In this document: positions 17,417 through 25,704 of the stretch, piece after piece
How the letters are laid out: the number at the start of each line of letters is the position of its first letter
How positions within the stretch are numbered: the first letter of the stretch is position 1
Origin: an uncultured Robinsoniella sp.
GTDB lineage: Bacteria > Bacillota > Clostridia > Lachnospirales > Lachnospiraceae
Direction of reading: 5' to 3'
NCBI GenBank assembly: GCA_900540475.1
Contig: UQGG01000007.1
Span: forward strand, 140,305 to 204,304
Length of the DNA stretch: 64,000 bases
Notes under the pieces: generated by a model
What the model saw: only the letters and a program-made list of their open reading frames with translations
Told to the model about the DNA's origin: nothing
Database searches by the model: none
Made by a program: the position numbers and the translations under genes

Positions 17417-18411
17417 ATTGGAAGAAAATAGGAAAGTATGCCCTGAGTTCCGTCTTTGTTGGGGGGTTAATTGCGATGGCGGTGTTTTTCCCGCAGTATT
17501 ACAGCAAGATACATGACAGCAAATATCTGAATAATGTTACCATTGTGGACAGAGAGAAGGTTTCCATGTCCTATGATTATAATACGTCCCTGGAAAGCAA
17601 GCTGGAGGTTTTGATGCAGTCTGTGGTGCAAGGCACGGAGTTTAAGCCCGTTCGTCAGACGAAAGACAACGTGGTCAGTGACAAAACATTGATTGAGGGC
17701 CTGGCAAAAGAAGTGATCGAATTGCAGAATTTAGGTATTCTCTGGATGGTTCAGCAGTACCCTTATGTGGATTATTTTGTGGATGCTTCACTGTACAGTG
17801 TAAAAAATGAATCTTCTGCACTGAATCCAAATGACAATGTGTTGTTCTGGTATATGCGCTTTAGTGACTTTACGACCTTTGACTTTGAATTTTGTGTGGA
17901 TGCATATAATTACAAGATTTATAGTGCTGGTATTTCATGTGACGTGCTTAATAAAGAATATGATCTCCTCCAGTCTCAGATGGCAATGAATGAAATATGG
18001 ATAAAGAGTAACGCAAATGGTGCAAGTGTTACGGAAGGTGCATCGGATAATGCAGTAGAAGATGCAGTGGAAAATGTAACGGAAAATGCAACGGAAAATG
18101 TAGTGGAAAGCATGGATCTTGAAACGGAAGCGCCTTCTATGGGGGCACGCAGTGAAGAGTTTTATTATTATCTGGATTCCCAGAATGCAGTTCTGATGGA
18201 TGGCTTCCGGCAGTATTACGGCGCCGGTAACGCTGAAGTGATTGGTTCTGATTATCTATATTCCATTATGAAATACAACTTTAAAAATTCTTCAGCCAAT
18301 GTCAGAAAGAGCTGGTATGGCAAGAATGTTGGTGCGAATTATATGCCGGCATTTTCTGTAGGCATTGAAACAATGGCCGATTGGGTTGCGAATGCAGATA
18401 AAAATGAGTAA
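17413..18411 (+). CDS. Single-pass membrane protein cotranscribed with two-component system
   Basis: The start overlaps the kinase stop (ATGA). One N-terminal membrane segment (about 8-28) is followed by a large extracytoplasmic region of about 300 residues. A low-complexity stretch (about 200-245) repeats VTENATENVVE-like units. No known domain is recognised. Its position as the third gene of a sensor operon suggests an accessory protein that modulates or feeds the kinase, as YycH/YycI do for WalK. That comparison is by position only; there is no clear sequence similarity. Confidence 0.75.
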   Translation: MNWKKIGKYALSSVFVGGLIAMAVFFPQYYSKIHDSKYLNNVTIVDREKVSMSYDYNTSLESKLEVLMQSVVQGTEFKPVRQTKDNVVSDKTLIEGLAKEVIELQNLGILWMVQQYPYVDYFVDASLYSVKNESSALNPNDNVLFWYMRFSDFTTFDFEFCVDAYNYKIYSAGISCDVLNKEYDLLQSQMAMNEIWIKSNANGASVTEGASDNAVEDAVENVTENATENVVESMDLETEAPSMGARSEEFYYYLDSQNAVLMDGFRQYYGAGNAEVIGSDYLYSIMKYNFKNSSANVRKSWYGKNVGANYMPAFSVGIETMADWVANADKNE

Positions 18412-18412
18412 A

Positions 18413-18490
18413 TGATACAACTATGATACAAATTCCACACGATTTTGATACAGTTGAGTTCTATCCTATAAATAAGGATACATGATACGA
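18413..18490. promoter_or_regulatory. 11-bp-phased TGATACAA boxes upstream of vanY-like gene
   Basis: TGATACAA at 18413-18420 and 18424-18431, then TGATACAG at 18446-18453, sit at offsets 0, 11 and 33 bp, so they keep the helical phase with one degenerate position between. A further TGATACGA lies at 18483-18490. The boxes match those upstream of the response regulator at 15344. Confidence 0.6.
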
Positions 18491-18519
18491 GGGGATATCT
18501 GTTATAAGGAGGGACTACT

Positions 18520-19302
18520 GTGAACAAAAGACGAAAGAAGAGAATACGAAGGATCAAGGCATACTGCCTGCGGTTTTTGGCGGGAGGGGTTTTATGTTTT
18601 GGCATGGTAGGTATATTTATGGTGGCGGCAAATGCATTTGGGTCAATGGAAAATAAGCCAGCAAAAATGGTTCAAAATGATAAAACCAGTACCAGTGGAA
18701 ACGAATTAACAGTAAACAGGCAAAATTCAACAGATTCGGAAGCGGATCTGTTAATCCTGGTTAACAAGGATCATCCACTGCCGGACGATTACCAGGTGGA
18801 ACTAATGAGCCTGCAAAATGGGCTAACCAGTGTGGCTGCTTCCATTTATGAGCACTTGAAGGAAATGCTTACGGATGGAAGTGAAGAAGGGCTGGAATTC
18901 TGTGTGGCTTCCGGCTACCGCAGTGTAGAGAGCCAGCAGAAAATCCTGGATCATGACATCACTGCTTTAATGCAGCAGGGGATGACATATGAAGAGGCAT
19001 ATGAGGAAAAAACAAGAGTGGTCATGCCGCCGGGCTACAGTGAACATGAATCCGGACTGGCAGTAGATATTACAGCTTTGAGCAACCAGCAGCTGGATGA
19101 CACACAGGAAGATACACCGGAAAATAAATGGCTTCAGCAAAATTGTGCCAGATATGGATTTATTCTCAGATATCCTAAGGGGAAAGAGGATATTACGGAT
19201 ATAGATTATGAATCCTGGCATTACAGGTACGTGGGAATCGAAGCAGCACAATATATTATGGATCACAATTTGACATTAGAAGAATATCTTGAGAGAAAAT
19301 AG
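18520..19302 (+). CDS. VanY-type D-alanyl-D-alanine carboxypeptidase (peptidase M15B)
   Basis: A basic N-terminus and one membrane segment (about 18-40) anchor an extracytoplasmic M15B domain. Zinc ligands and motifs are visible: ASGYRS, SEHESGLAVDI (H176, D183) and SWHYRY (H234). The enzyme removes the terminal D-Ala from peptidoglycan stem peptides. The start is GTG, set by AAGGAGGG six bases upstream. It stands 108 bp behind the two-component operon, separated by phased boxes that probably let the response regulator control it. No vanHAX ligase genes are nearby, so a role in normal wall remodelling is likelier than glycopeptide resistance. Confidence 0.92.
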   Translation: MNKRRKKRIRRIKAYCLRFLAGGVLCFGMVGIFMVAANAFGSMENKPAKMVQNDKTSTSGNELTVNRQNSTDSEADLLILVNKDHPLPDDYQVELMSLQNGLTSVAASIYEHLKEMLTDGSEEGLEFCVASGYRSVESQQKILDHDITALMQQGMTYEEAYEEKTRVVMPPGYSEHESGLAVDITALSNQQLDDTQEDTPENKWLQQNCARYGFILRYPKGKEDITDIDYESWHYRYVGIEAAQYIMDHNLTLEEYLERK

Positions 19303-19313
19303 GGGGGATACCT

Positions 19314-19586
19314 ATGAAGGTAAGAAAGAGACTCATAATTTTAGGTACAGGCAGTGAAAAGAGGTTAAAACCGAGATTGTTTTTTATGGCAGGCAAAATG
19401 GGGCTGTCAGGATGGATTATCAACATGAGTACCGGAGTTTTAGAGGCAGAATTTCAAGGGGATGAAAGAAGAATACAAAAGTACATAGACCGAATTACAG
19501 AAGAATATAATCTAAACATGGACGATATTCGCTGTGAAATGGTAGATATGGATGAAGCGGATGATGGAAGTCTGAGAATCGGATAA
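19314..19586 (+). CDS. Acylphosphatase-like protein
   Basis: This 90-residue protein has the acylphosphatase core: R21 in a KPRLFF segment (the phosphate-binding loop, diverged from the usual VGFR) and N37 in GLSGWIINMSTG, followed by EAEFQG. Spacing matches the catalytic Arg and Asn of the family, which hydrolyses acyl phosphates. The loop is less conserved than in typical members, so activity is probable rather than certain. GGGGGG precedes the ATG, 11 bp behind the VanY-type gene, so it may be cotranscribed. Confidence 0.78.
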   Translation: MKVRKRLIILGTGSEKRLKPRLFFMAGKMGLSGWIINMSTGVLEAEFQGDERRIQKYIDRITEEYNLNMDDIRCEMVDMDEADDGSLRIG

Positions 19587-19665
19587 GCTGAAACAGGTTA
19601 GGCTGGAATCAAGAGAAGCCAAAGCCAGATGTAACCGAAACAGAATAATCAGAAGGAGAGATAAT

Positions 19666-20109
19666 ATGATCAGAGAATTTGAAGAAAATGATTTGGAACG
19701 GATCATGCAGATCTGGCTGGATACCAATTTAACGGCACATAAATTTATTTCCAGGGATTATTGGGAAGATCATTTTGATATGGTTCTGGAGAGTCTGCCC
19801 GGGGCAGAGATATATGTATATGAAATTAATGGAAGTATTCTGGGATTTATCGGGATTCTGGACGGATACATAGCAGGATTATTTGTAGATGCAAGAGTGC
19901 AGTCAAAAGGAATCGGACACAGCCTCCTGGCGGTGGCAAAAAACAAATATCCGGTACTGGCCCTGCATGTCTATCGGAAAAACGAACGGGCTATTAAGTT
20001 TTATAAAGACGAAGGGTTTGTGGTTGAAGAGCGGAAGCAGGATCCCGCAGTAGGAGAAGATGAGTACAAAATGATGTACCGGTCCTGCAATGTGGCTGTG
20101 GGAGGATGA
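19666..20109 (+). CDS. GNAT-family N-acetyltransferase
   Basis: The 147-residue protein has a single GNAT domain with the acetyl-CoA-binding motif A (VQSKGIGHSLL, following GLFVDARV) and motif B (LHVYRKNERAIKFYKDEGF). AAGGAGAG lies upstream of the ATG. The substrate cannot be read from sequence; the arrangement resembles the small-molecule or protein acetyltransferases common in clostridia. It is probably a short unit of its own between the acylphosphatase and the AraC regulator. Confidence 0.9.
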   Translation: MIREFEENDLERIMQIWLDTNLTAHKFISRDYWEDHFDMVLESLPGAEIYVYEINGSILGFIGILDGYIAGLFVDARVQSKGIGHSLLAVAKNKYPVLALHVYRKNERAIKFYKDEGFVVEERKQDPAVGEDEYKMMYRSCNVAVGG

Positions 20110-20193
20110 AGTCCCATGAATCCGGTTGACTTTGGAAAACTATCATAATACAATACAGGAAAAGCCACTGGCGGCAGTAAAGGAAGCGGATTT

Positions 20194-21393
20194 ATGAAAC
20201 GGCAGAATGACTGGTATACCGGTATTAATTATTATGATAACTACAGGGAAAAAGAGATTCAGATCGAGAAGAAAAAAATTACAGCAACCTTAGAGCAGCA
20301 CATACACGAACAGGTGGAGATCATTTATGTGCTGTCCGGGGATGGGATTATACAGGTAAATGGATGTGATTATCCGGCGTTAGAAGGCTCCTTCTTCTGT
20401 CTCTATTCCCATCACTTTTACGGGATACATACGATTAAAAAAGAGATAGAAGCGGTAGTTGTCAAATTCTATATTGGATTATTTATGTATATGTGCTGGG
20501 AAAAGCATCCCAGGAATGCCAATGCCAAGCTTGTTTATGATACCTGCCCCATGGCGCAATTGCAGGGAGGGCAGAAATCCAGGGTCGAGGCACTGGTGCT
20601 TGATCTTTTGCAGGAAAAGAAAGAGCAGCGGTTTGGCAGTAAGAACATGATCTTGTATAAAACATTGGAGTTACACAATTATTTCTGCCGTTATGCCTAT
20701 GAAAACATCGGTAAAAGCAAAAAGGAAGACAATGCAGTATGGAATGTGATTCAGAAGGTGGCTCTGGCTGGAGGAGAACATCTGGGTTTGAATGAGCTGG
20801 CACAGGAAATGGGGTGCTCGCCCAAGGTTTTGAACCAAAGAGTGAAAAATGCATGCGGCTGCACTTACTTTCAGCTTCAGCAGTATGGAAAAATAATCAA
20901 TGCATGTGCGCTGCTGCACTTTCCGGAACTTACGATGGAATATGTGAGCGGATTGCTGGGATATCCGTCTGTACCTGCATTTTACCGGGTATTTGAACAG
21001 CATTGCAATATGACACCCCGGGAATACCAGAAAGAATGCATTGGCAATGGGAAAATGGAAATGGAGGGTGCCGGAATCGGTATGCAGTTCCTGCAATATC
21101 TTCATCTTAATTTCATGAAGGAAATAAAAATAGAGAAGATGAGTGAGGAATTCTGCCTGAAACCATACACCGTAAAACAAATCTTTCAAAATGTATTTGG
21201 CACTGATTTTCAAAGCCTTTTAAATGAAATCAGGGTCTGTTATGCAGCAGCATTTTTGCGGAGCACAAATTTAAGTGTACTGGAAATCTCGGTACGCTGC
21301 GGATTTGAATCCCTGTCTACATTTCAAAGGTCCTTTCAGGAGTGGATGAACCAGTCGGCTTCTCAGTACCGCAGGTCATTTCATGGGGAATAA
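20194..21393 (+). CDS. AraC-type regulator with cupin domain and two tandem HTH domains
   Basis: Residues 25-110 form a cupin/AraC-binding domain (HEQVEIIYVLSGDGIIQVNG). Two AraC-type DNA-binding regions follow. The first is about 185-285 (LNELAQEMGCSPKVL ... GYPSVPAFYRVFEQ, ending TPREYQ). The second is about 300-395 (IEKMSEEFCLKPYTVKQIF ... ISVRCGFESLSTFQRSF, ending SASQYRRSF). AraC proteins normally carry one such region, so this 399-residue protein is unusual. It lies directly upstream of, and codirectional with, two flavin reductases, which are its most likely targets. Confidence 0.88.
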   Translation: MKRQNDWYTGINYYDNYREKEIQIEKKKITATLEQHIHEQVEIIYVLSGDGIIQVNGCDYPALEGSFFCLYSHHFYGIHTIKKEIEAVVVKFYIGLFMYMCWEKHPRNANAKLVYDTCPMAQLQGGQKSRVEALVLDLLQEKKEQRFGSKNMILYKTLELHNYFCRYAYENIGKSKKEDNAVWNVIQKVALAGGEHLGLNELAQEMGCSPKVLNQRVKNACGCTYFQLQQYGKIINACALLHFPELTMEYVSGLLGYPSVPAFYRVFEQHCNMTPREYQKECIGNGKMEMEGAGIGMQFLQYLHLNFMKEIKIEKMSEEFCLKPYTVKQIFQNVFGTDFQSLLNEIRVCYAAAFLRSTNLSVLEISVRCGFESLSTFQRSFQEWMNQSASQYRRSFHGE

Positions 21394-21501
21394 ATGAGAA
21401 GAAAACTAATGTTTTTGAATATATTATTCTATTTAAAATCGCTATAATGTAAGAAAAGAGCAGTATAAAACTGCTACTTTCGGACAGGAGGCGGTTTTTT
21501 T

Positions 21502-23433
21502 ATGTTTGAAAAATTATTTAGCCCGATTAAAATCAGGGGCATGGAACTGGAGAATCGAATTGTTATGCCTGCAATGGGCACAAGGATGGCAAATGAAAAA
21601 AGTGAGGTCACTCAGAGACTGATTGATTATCATGAGGCAAGGGCAAAAGGGGGCTGCGGACTTAATATCGTAGAGGTGGCGGCAGTACATACGCCAAGCG
21701 CGCCGGCACATTTTGTGTCTGTCAGTGAAGATTCTTATATCGAGGGGCACCAAAGGCTGACTGATGCCATACACAGTGCAGGAGGCAGGGCAGGCATTCA
21801 GCTGTGGCAGGGTTCAATTGCTACGGTAATGGATCCAAAGGCTAAGATGCTGGTGGTAAATGAAATGAATTTCGGAGCCTATACACTTCCTGCAATTGAA
21901 AAAGAAGAGATCGAAGAAGTAGTTGCCTGTTATGGAAAAGCAGCCCGCAGATGTGTAACAGCAGGTTATGACTGCATTGAGTTTCATTGTGCGCACAATT
22001 ATCTACCCCATTCTTTTCTGAGCGGAGGGCTGAATCACAGAACAGATGAATATGGCGGAAGCTTTGAGAATCGGGCACGGTTCCCGCTGGAATGTATCCG
22101 GGCGATCCGCGAAAATATACCAGAGGATATGCCGCTGTTTATGAGAATTGACGCCCATGATGATTATCTGCCACAGGGTCTTACCATAGAAGAGGTGATA
22201 CGGTTCTGCAAGCTGGCGGGTGAGGAAGGCGTGGATGTTCTGGACGTTTCCAGAGGAAATATTATAACAGCAGCGTCACTGTATGAGGTACCGCCCATTG
22301 ATGTACCAAATGGTTTTAATGTGGAAAATGCCAATCGAATTCGCCGGGAAACAGGAATGATTACCATTGCGGTAGGAAGAATTAACACAGCGCAAATGGC
22401 AGAGGATATCCTTGACCAGGAGAAAGCGGATCTGATTGTTATGGGAAGGGCGCAGCTGGCTGATCCTGAATTTGCAAATAAGGCAAAAGAAGGGAGAGTC
22501 AGGGATATTATCCACTGCGTAGGCTGCGACCAGGGATGCTATGACGGTTTTTGCGATCTGGCTAATCGTCCTTTCATCACCTGTATGAGAAATCCTGCAT
22601 TGGGTCACGAAAAAGAGCACAGGTTAGAAAAAACGGCAAGCCCCGGAAAAGTTTTAATAGCCGGAGGAGGAATGGCGGGAATGGAAGCGGCCATGGTACT
22701 AAAAGAACGGGGACATTTACCGGAAATTTTTGAATCCGGTGATCATTTGGGCGGCCAGTTTATCACAGCCGGGGAAGCCCCGGGGAAGGCTGAAATGAAA
22801 GCGGCTGCAGTTTCATTTGCAGAACAGGTGGAAAGAGCAGGTATTCCGGTACATTACGGCATGGAAGCCACACCTGAACTAATCCAAAAAGAGATGCCGG
22901 CTGCGGTGATTCTGGCAATCGGATCATCACCGATTGTTCTGGAACTGGAAGGAATAGAGAATCTGCCTGTTTATGAGGCACATGAAGTACTGGATGGCAG
23001 AGCGGTTCCACAAGGAGAGATCTGCGTGATCGGCGGAGGGCTGGTAGGGCTTGAGACGGCAGACGCGTTAGCTTCGGCAGGCCATAAGGTTAAAGTAGTG
23101 GAAATGAAAGAAACAGCCGGAGAAGATCTGGGCAGCCTGAGAAAAATTGCAGTCATTCAGAAAATGCAAAGCCTGGGTGTAGAGATTATAACAAAAGCTG
23201 TGTGTAAAGCCATCTGCGGCAAGGGAGTAGTAACGTGCCAGGAAGAACGGGAAACGGTGGTAACTTGTGATAGTGTAGTAATTGCAGTGGGATCCAGGGC
23301 GAATGACAGTACGAAGCTGGTGGCAGCCTGCGAGGAATTAAAAATCCCGTATTATATCATTGGGGATGCCAAAAAGGCAAGGCGTGCATTAGATGCCATT
23401 GCAGAGGGATACGAAGCAGCCCGCAGTATCTGA
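21502..23433 (+). CDS. Old-yellow-enzyme/FadH-type NADH:flavin oxidoreductase, copy 1
   Basis: The 643-residue protein has the FadH/BaiCD architecture. An FMN-binding TIM barrel (1-345) shows FSPIKIRGMELENRIV and RTDEYGGSFENRARF. A Cys-rich [4Fe-4S] site follows (CVGCDQGC with a later Cys in FITCMRNP), then an FAD/NAD(P) domain (from about 385) with GGGMAGMEAA and GGGLVGLETA dinucleotide motifs. Such enzymes reduce activated C=C bonds, as in 2,4-dienoyl-CoA, bile-acid enones, bilirubin or phenylacrylates; the substrate is not determined here. AGGAGG precedes the ATG. A TATAAT (21443-21448) lies upstream without a clear -35 box, fitting activator-dependent transcription. Confidence 0.9.
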   Translation: MFEKLFSPIKIRGMELENRIVMPAMGTRMANEKSEVTQRLIDYHEARAKGGCGLNIVEVAAVHTPSAPAHFVSVSEDSYIEGHQRLTDAIHSAGGRAGIQLWQGSIATVMDPKAKMLVVNEMNFGAYTLPAIEKEEIEEVVACYGKAARRCVTAGYDCIEFHCAHNYLPHSFLSGGLNHRTDEYGGSFENRARFPLECIRAIRENIPEDMPLFMRIDAHDDYLPQGLTIEEVIRFCKLAGEEGVDVLDVSRGNIITAASLYEVPPIDVPNGFNVENANRIRRETGMITIAVGRINTAQMAEDILDQEKADLIVMGRAQLADPEFANKAKEGRVRDIIHCVGCDQGCYDGFCDLANRPFITCMRNPALGHEKEHRLEKTASPGKVLIAGGGMAGMEAAMVLKERGHLPEIFESGDHLGGQFITAGEAPGKAEMKAAAVSFAEQVERAGIPVHYGMEATPELIQKEMPAAVILAIGSSPIVLELEGIENLPVYEAHEVLDGRAVPQGEICVIGGGLVGLETADALASAGHKVKVVEMKETAGEDLGSLRKIAVIQKMQSLGVEIITKAVCKAICGKGVVTCQEERETVVTCDSVVIAVGSRANDSTKLVAACEELKIPYYIIGDAKKARRALDAIAEGYEAARSI

Positions 23434-23542
23434 CAGGAATCGGCAGCAGAGGATATAGAATCATCATCTTAGAAAGATACATGTTATGTTTTAGTGGAGC
23501 ATCAATGTTTTGCATATATGTTTTGGAAAGGGGCGGTTTAGG

Positions 23543-25480
23543 ATGAATTCAAAATTATTTGAAGAATTACAGATTGGTACAATGAAGTTGAAAAACAGAA
23601 CTTTTATGGCACCCATGTCCCTGGGATATGAAAGCCAGGATGGAACCGTAAATGAGAGAATGCAGGAATACTGGCTGGCAAGGGCAAAAGGAGGTACCGG
23701 ATGTATTATCCTGGATGCATTGTCCGTGGATCCGGGCGTTCCCTATCTGGGTAATACCCTGTGCTTTCGAAATGAGGAAATTATCGCATCTTATAAGCAG
23801 TTTACAGACAAAATTCATGCTTATGGAACCAGTATTATACCGCAGATCACACATCCGGGACCGGAAAGTGTCAGCGCATTTTTTGGTGTGCCACCTAAGG
23901 CAAGCAGTGTGTATATCAACTCGATGGGGCAAAAGACAAGGGCACTTGCAATAGAAGAAATTCCCGAAATAATTGCGCAATATGCGCAGACCTCTTATCA
24001 GGCAAAGCAGGCGGGATTCGATGGTATTGAGCTGCACTGCGCCCATGCATATATGCTGCTTGGATCTTTTCTGTCTCCAATGAGGAATAAGCGTACAGAT
24101 CGTTATGGCGGTTCACTGGATAACAGAGCAAGACTGCTTTTTGAAGTAATCAATGCAATCAAAGCAAAGTGTGGTTCGGATTTCCCAATTGTGCTCAGAA
24201 TCAGCGGCAGTGAGCGAGACGAACAGGGAAATACTATCGAAGATATAAAATATCTGGTACCCCAGTTAATTGCCCACGGAATAGATGCATTTGAGGTGAG
24301 CGGGGGAACGCAGTATGAACGCTGCAATAAAATTATTCCCTGTCATGGAGAACGAATGGGGGTAAATGTACCGGAGGCGCGGGAAATCAAAAAAGTATCA
24401 ACGGTACCCGTGATTGTTGTAGGGAAGATAAATGATCCAGCCTATGCAAGGTATCTTACGGACAGCGGTCAGGCGGATGGTGTGGTAATCGGCAGGGCAC
24501 TTTTATCAGATCCGGAGTTCGTGAACAAAGCCAGGGAGGGACGGACAGAAGAAATTGCTCCATGTGCGGCCTGCGGGATCGGGTGCATAGGAGAACAGAC
24601 AAAGAGGCGTCCGGCATCCTGCGTCATTAACCCGGCACTGGGCAGGGAAGCTGAGATGGAGCTGCTTCCGGCAAAAGAACCGAAAAAGGTAGCGGTAGCG
24701 GGAGGCGGGATCGGAGGTATGGCAAGTGCAAGGGCATTTGCGCTACGAGGTCATCAGGTAACTTTGTTTGAAGAAAGCGGCAGACTGGGCGGACAGATGA
24801 ATGCAGCCTGCATCCCGCCACACAAACAGGAACTCAGCAGATGGATTGTATATCTTCAAAATGAAATTGCCCGTCTTGGGATTCCGGTCAAATACGGAGT
24901 CCATGTAACAAAAGAAACATTAGAGGAATACAAACCTGATATTGTAATAATAGCAACCGGAGCAAAGGAAATTATCCCTCCAATCCCCGGAATTGAAAAA
25001 GAAACGGCAATCACGGCACAAAAAGTGCTGAATAATGAAGTTCCGGTTATTGGCGGCAAAGTGCTGGTAGTTGGCGGCGGCATGGTAGGATGTGAAGTGT
25101 GCGAACATCTGATGCATCAAAAGAGAGGTGTACTAAGCGTCACAATGATTGAAATGGCAGATACAATTGGAGCCGGAATGGTACCGAATAATCAACTTCC
25201 AACTATGAACCGTCTTCACCATCTTGGGATAAAAATGATGACAGGCACTAAATTATTGTCGGTAAATGGAAACGAGGCAGAAGTGGAATCGCCGGCAGGT
25301 ATAAAAACTATGGCTGGATTTACCCACATCGTATATGCCTGTGGCTCCAGAGCTGAAAATAAACTGTATGAAGAAGTAAAGGATTCCTTTGAAAAGGTAA
25401 TCTGCATCGGTGATGCAAAAGGAGCAAGACAGGCGTTAGAGGCAGTCCGGGAAGGGTGGGAGGCTGCGTTAGAGGATTAG
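23543..25480 (+). CDS. Old-yellow-enzyme/FadH-type NADH:flavin oxidoreductase, copy 2
   Basis: This paralogue of the preceding gene has the same three-part architecture: barrel with RTDRYGGSLDNRARL, Cys cluster CAACGIGC, and dinucleotide folds GGGIGGMASA and GGGMVGCEVC. The ATG at 23543 is preferred over the one at 23510: AAAGGGG stands about 9 nt upstream, and the resulting N-terminus (MNSKLFEELQIG) aligns with the start of copy 1. The protein is then 645 residues, like its neighbour. The active-site neighbourhood differs (HCAHAYMLLG against HCAHNYLPHS), so the two may act on different substrates or form a heteromeric pair. Confidence 0.9.
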   Translation: MNSKLFEELQIGTMKLKNRTFMAPMSLGYESQDGTVNERMQEYWLARAKGGTGCIILDALSVDPGVPYLGNTLCFRNEEIIASYKQFTDKIHAYGTSIIPQITHPGPESVSAFFGVPPKASSVYINSMGQKTRALAIEEIPEIIAQYAQTSYQAKQAGFDGIELHCAHAYMLLGSFLSPMRNKRTDRYGGSLDNRARLLFEVINAIKAKCGSDFPIVLRISGSERDEQGNTIEDIKYLVPQLIAHGIDAFEVSGGTQYERCNKIIPCHGERMGVNVPEAREIKKVSTVPVIVVGKINDPAYARYLTDSGQADGVVIGRALLSDPEFVNKAREGRTEEIAPCAACGIGCIGEQTKRRPASCVINPALGREAEMELLPAKEPKKVAVAGGGIGGMASARAFALRGHQVTLFEESGRLGGQMNAACIPPHKQELSRWIVYLQNEIARLGIPVKYGVHVTKETLEEYKPDIVIIATGAKEIIPPIPGIEKETAITAQKVLNNEVPVIGGKVLVVGGGMVGCEVCEHLMHQKRGVLSVTMIEMADTIGAGMVPNNQLPTMNRLHHLGIKMMTGTKLLSVNGNEAEVESPAGIKTMAGFTHIVYACGSRAENKLYEEVKDSFEKVICIGDAKGARQALEAVREGWEAALED

Positions 25481-25526
25481 GTGGTACGTACTGTAGGCGT
25501 TAGGGTGGAAGTGTGCTTAGACACTT

Positions 25527-25626
25527 AACAGGAAACCGATAGCTAGACATATCCTAGCCACCCCGGCTGCCAATTAGTTACTAAAAAATAGTCGTTCACT
25601 GGTCAAGGTGAGAGCGACTATTTTTT
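25527..25626 (+). ncRNA. Possible antitoxin-type RNA of a decayed type I toxin locus
   Basis: The segment starts with CTTAACAGGA, like the RNA start of the cassettes at 62.6-63.9 kb (CTTAACAAGA), contains a CCCCGGCTGCC block and ends in the terminator hairpin at 25583-25626. I see no good -10 or -35 box, so expression is doubtful. Confidence 0.35.
25583..25626. terminator. Bidirectional terminator between flavin-enzyme gene and toxin remnant
   Basis: The 12-bp stem AAAAAATAGTCG/CGACTATTTTTT can terminate the plus-strand flavin-enzyme transcript and the minus-strand yesN transcript. Its form matches the shared terminators of the toxin cassettes at the right edge. Confidence 0.8.
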
Positions 25627-25704
25627 ACGTCTTTCTTGAAAATTAAGTATTGATATGACCAAGTTAACCATTGATATAATGATCATGAACTCTTCATATG
25701 TACT
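25618..25704 (-). pseudogene. Holin-like type I toxin remnant, in frame behind yesN
   Basis: Directly after the TAG of the response-regulator gene, the same frame continues as STYEEFMIIISMVNLVISI and then LNFQERRKK before a stop inside the terminator stem. A short TYxxx start, a hydrophobic middle and a KK tail are typical of holin-like (Hol_Tox/Fst-type) toxins. The position where an ATG would be expected is occupied by the TAG of yesN. The only remaining in-frame ATG (25684-25686) would give 22 residues and has a weak ribosome site. It is probably inactive. Confidence 0.5.

Noticed and set aside
15344..19302. Vancomycin-resistance operon
   Set aside because: A VanRS-like pair with VanY is present, but no vanH, D-Ala-D-Lac ligase or vanX is in the window.
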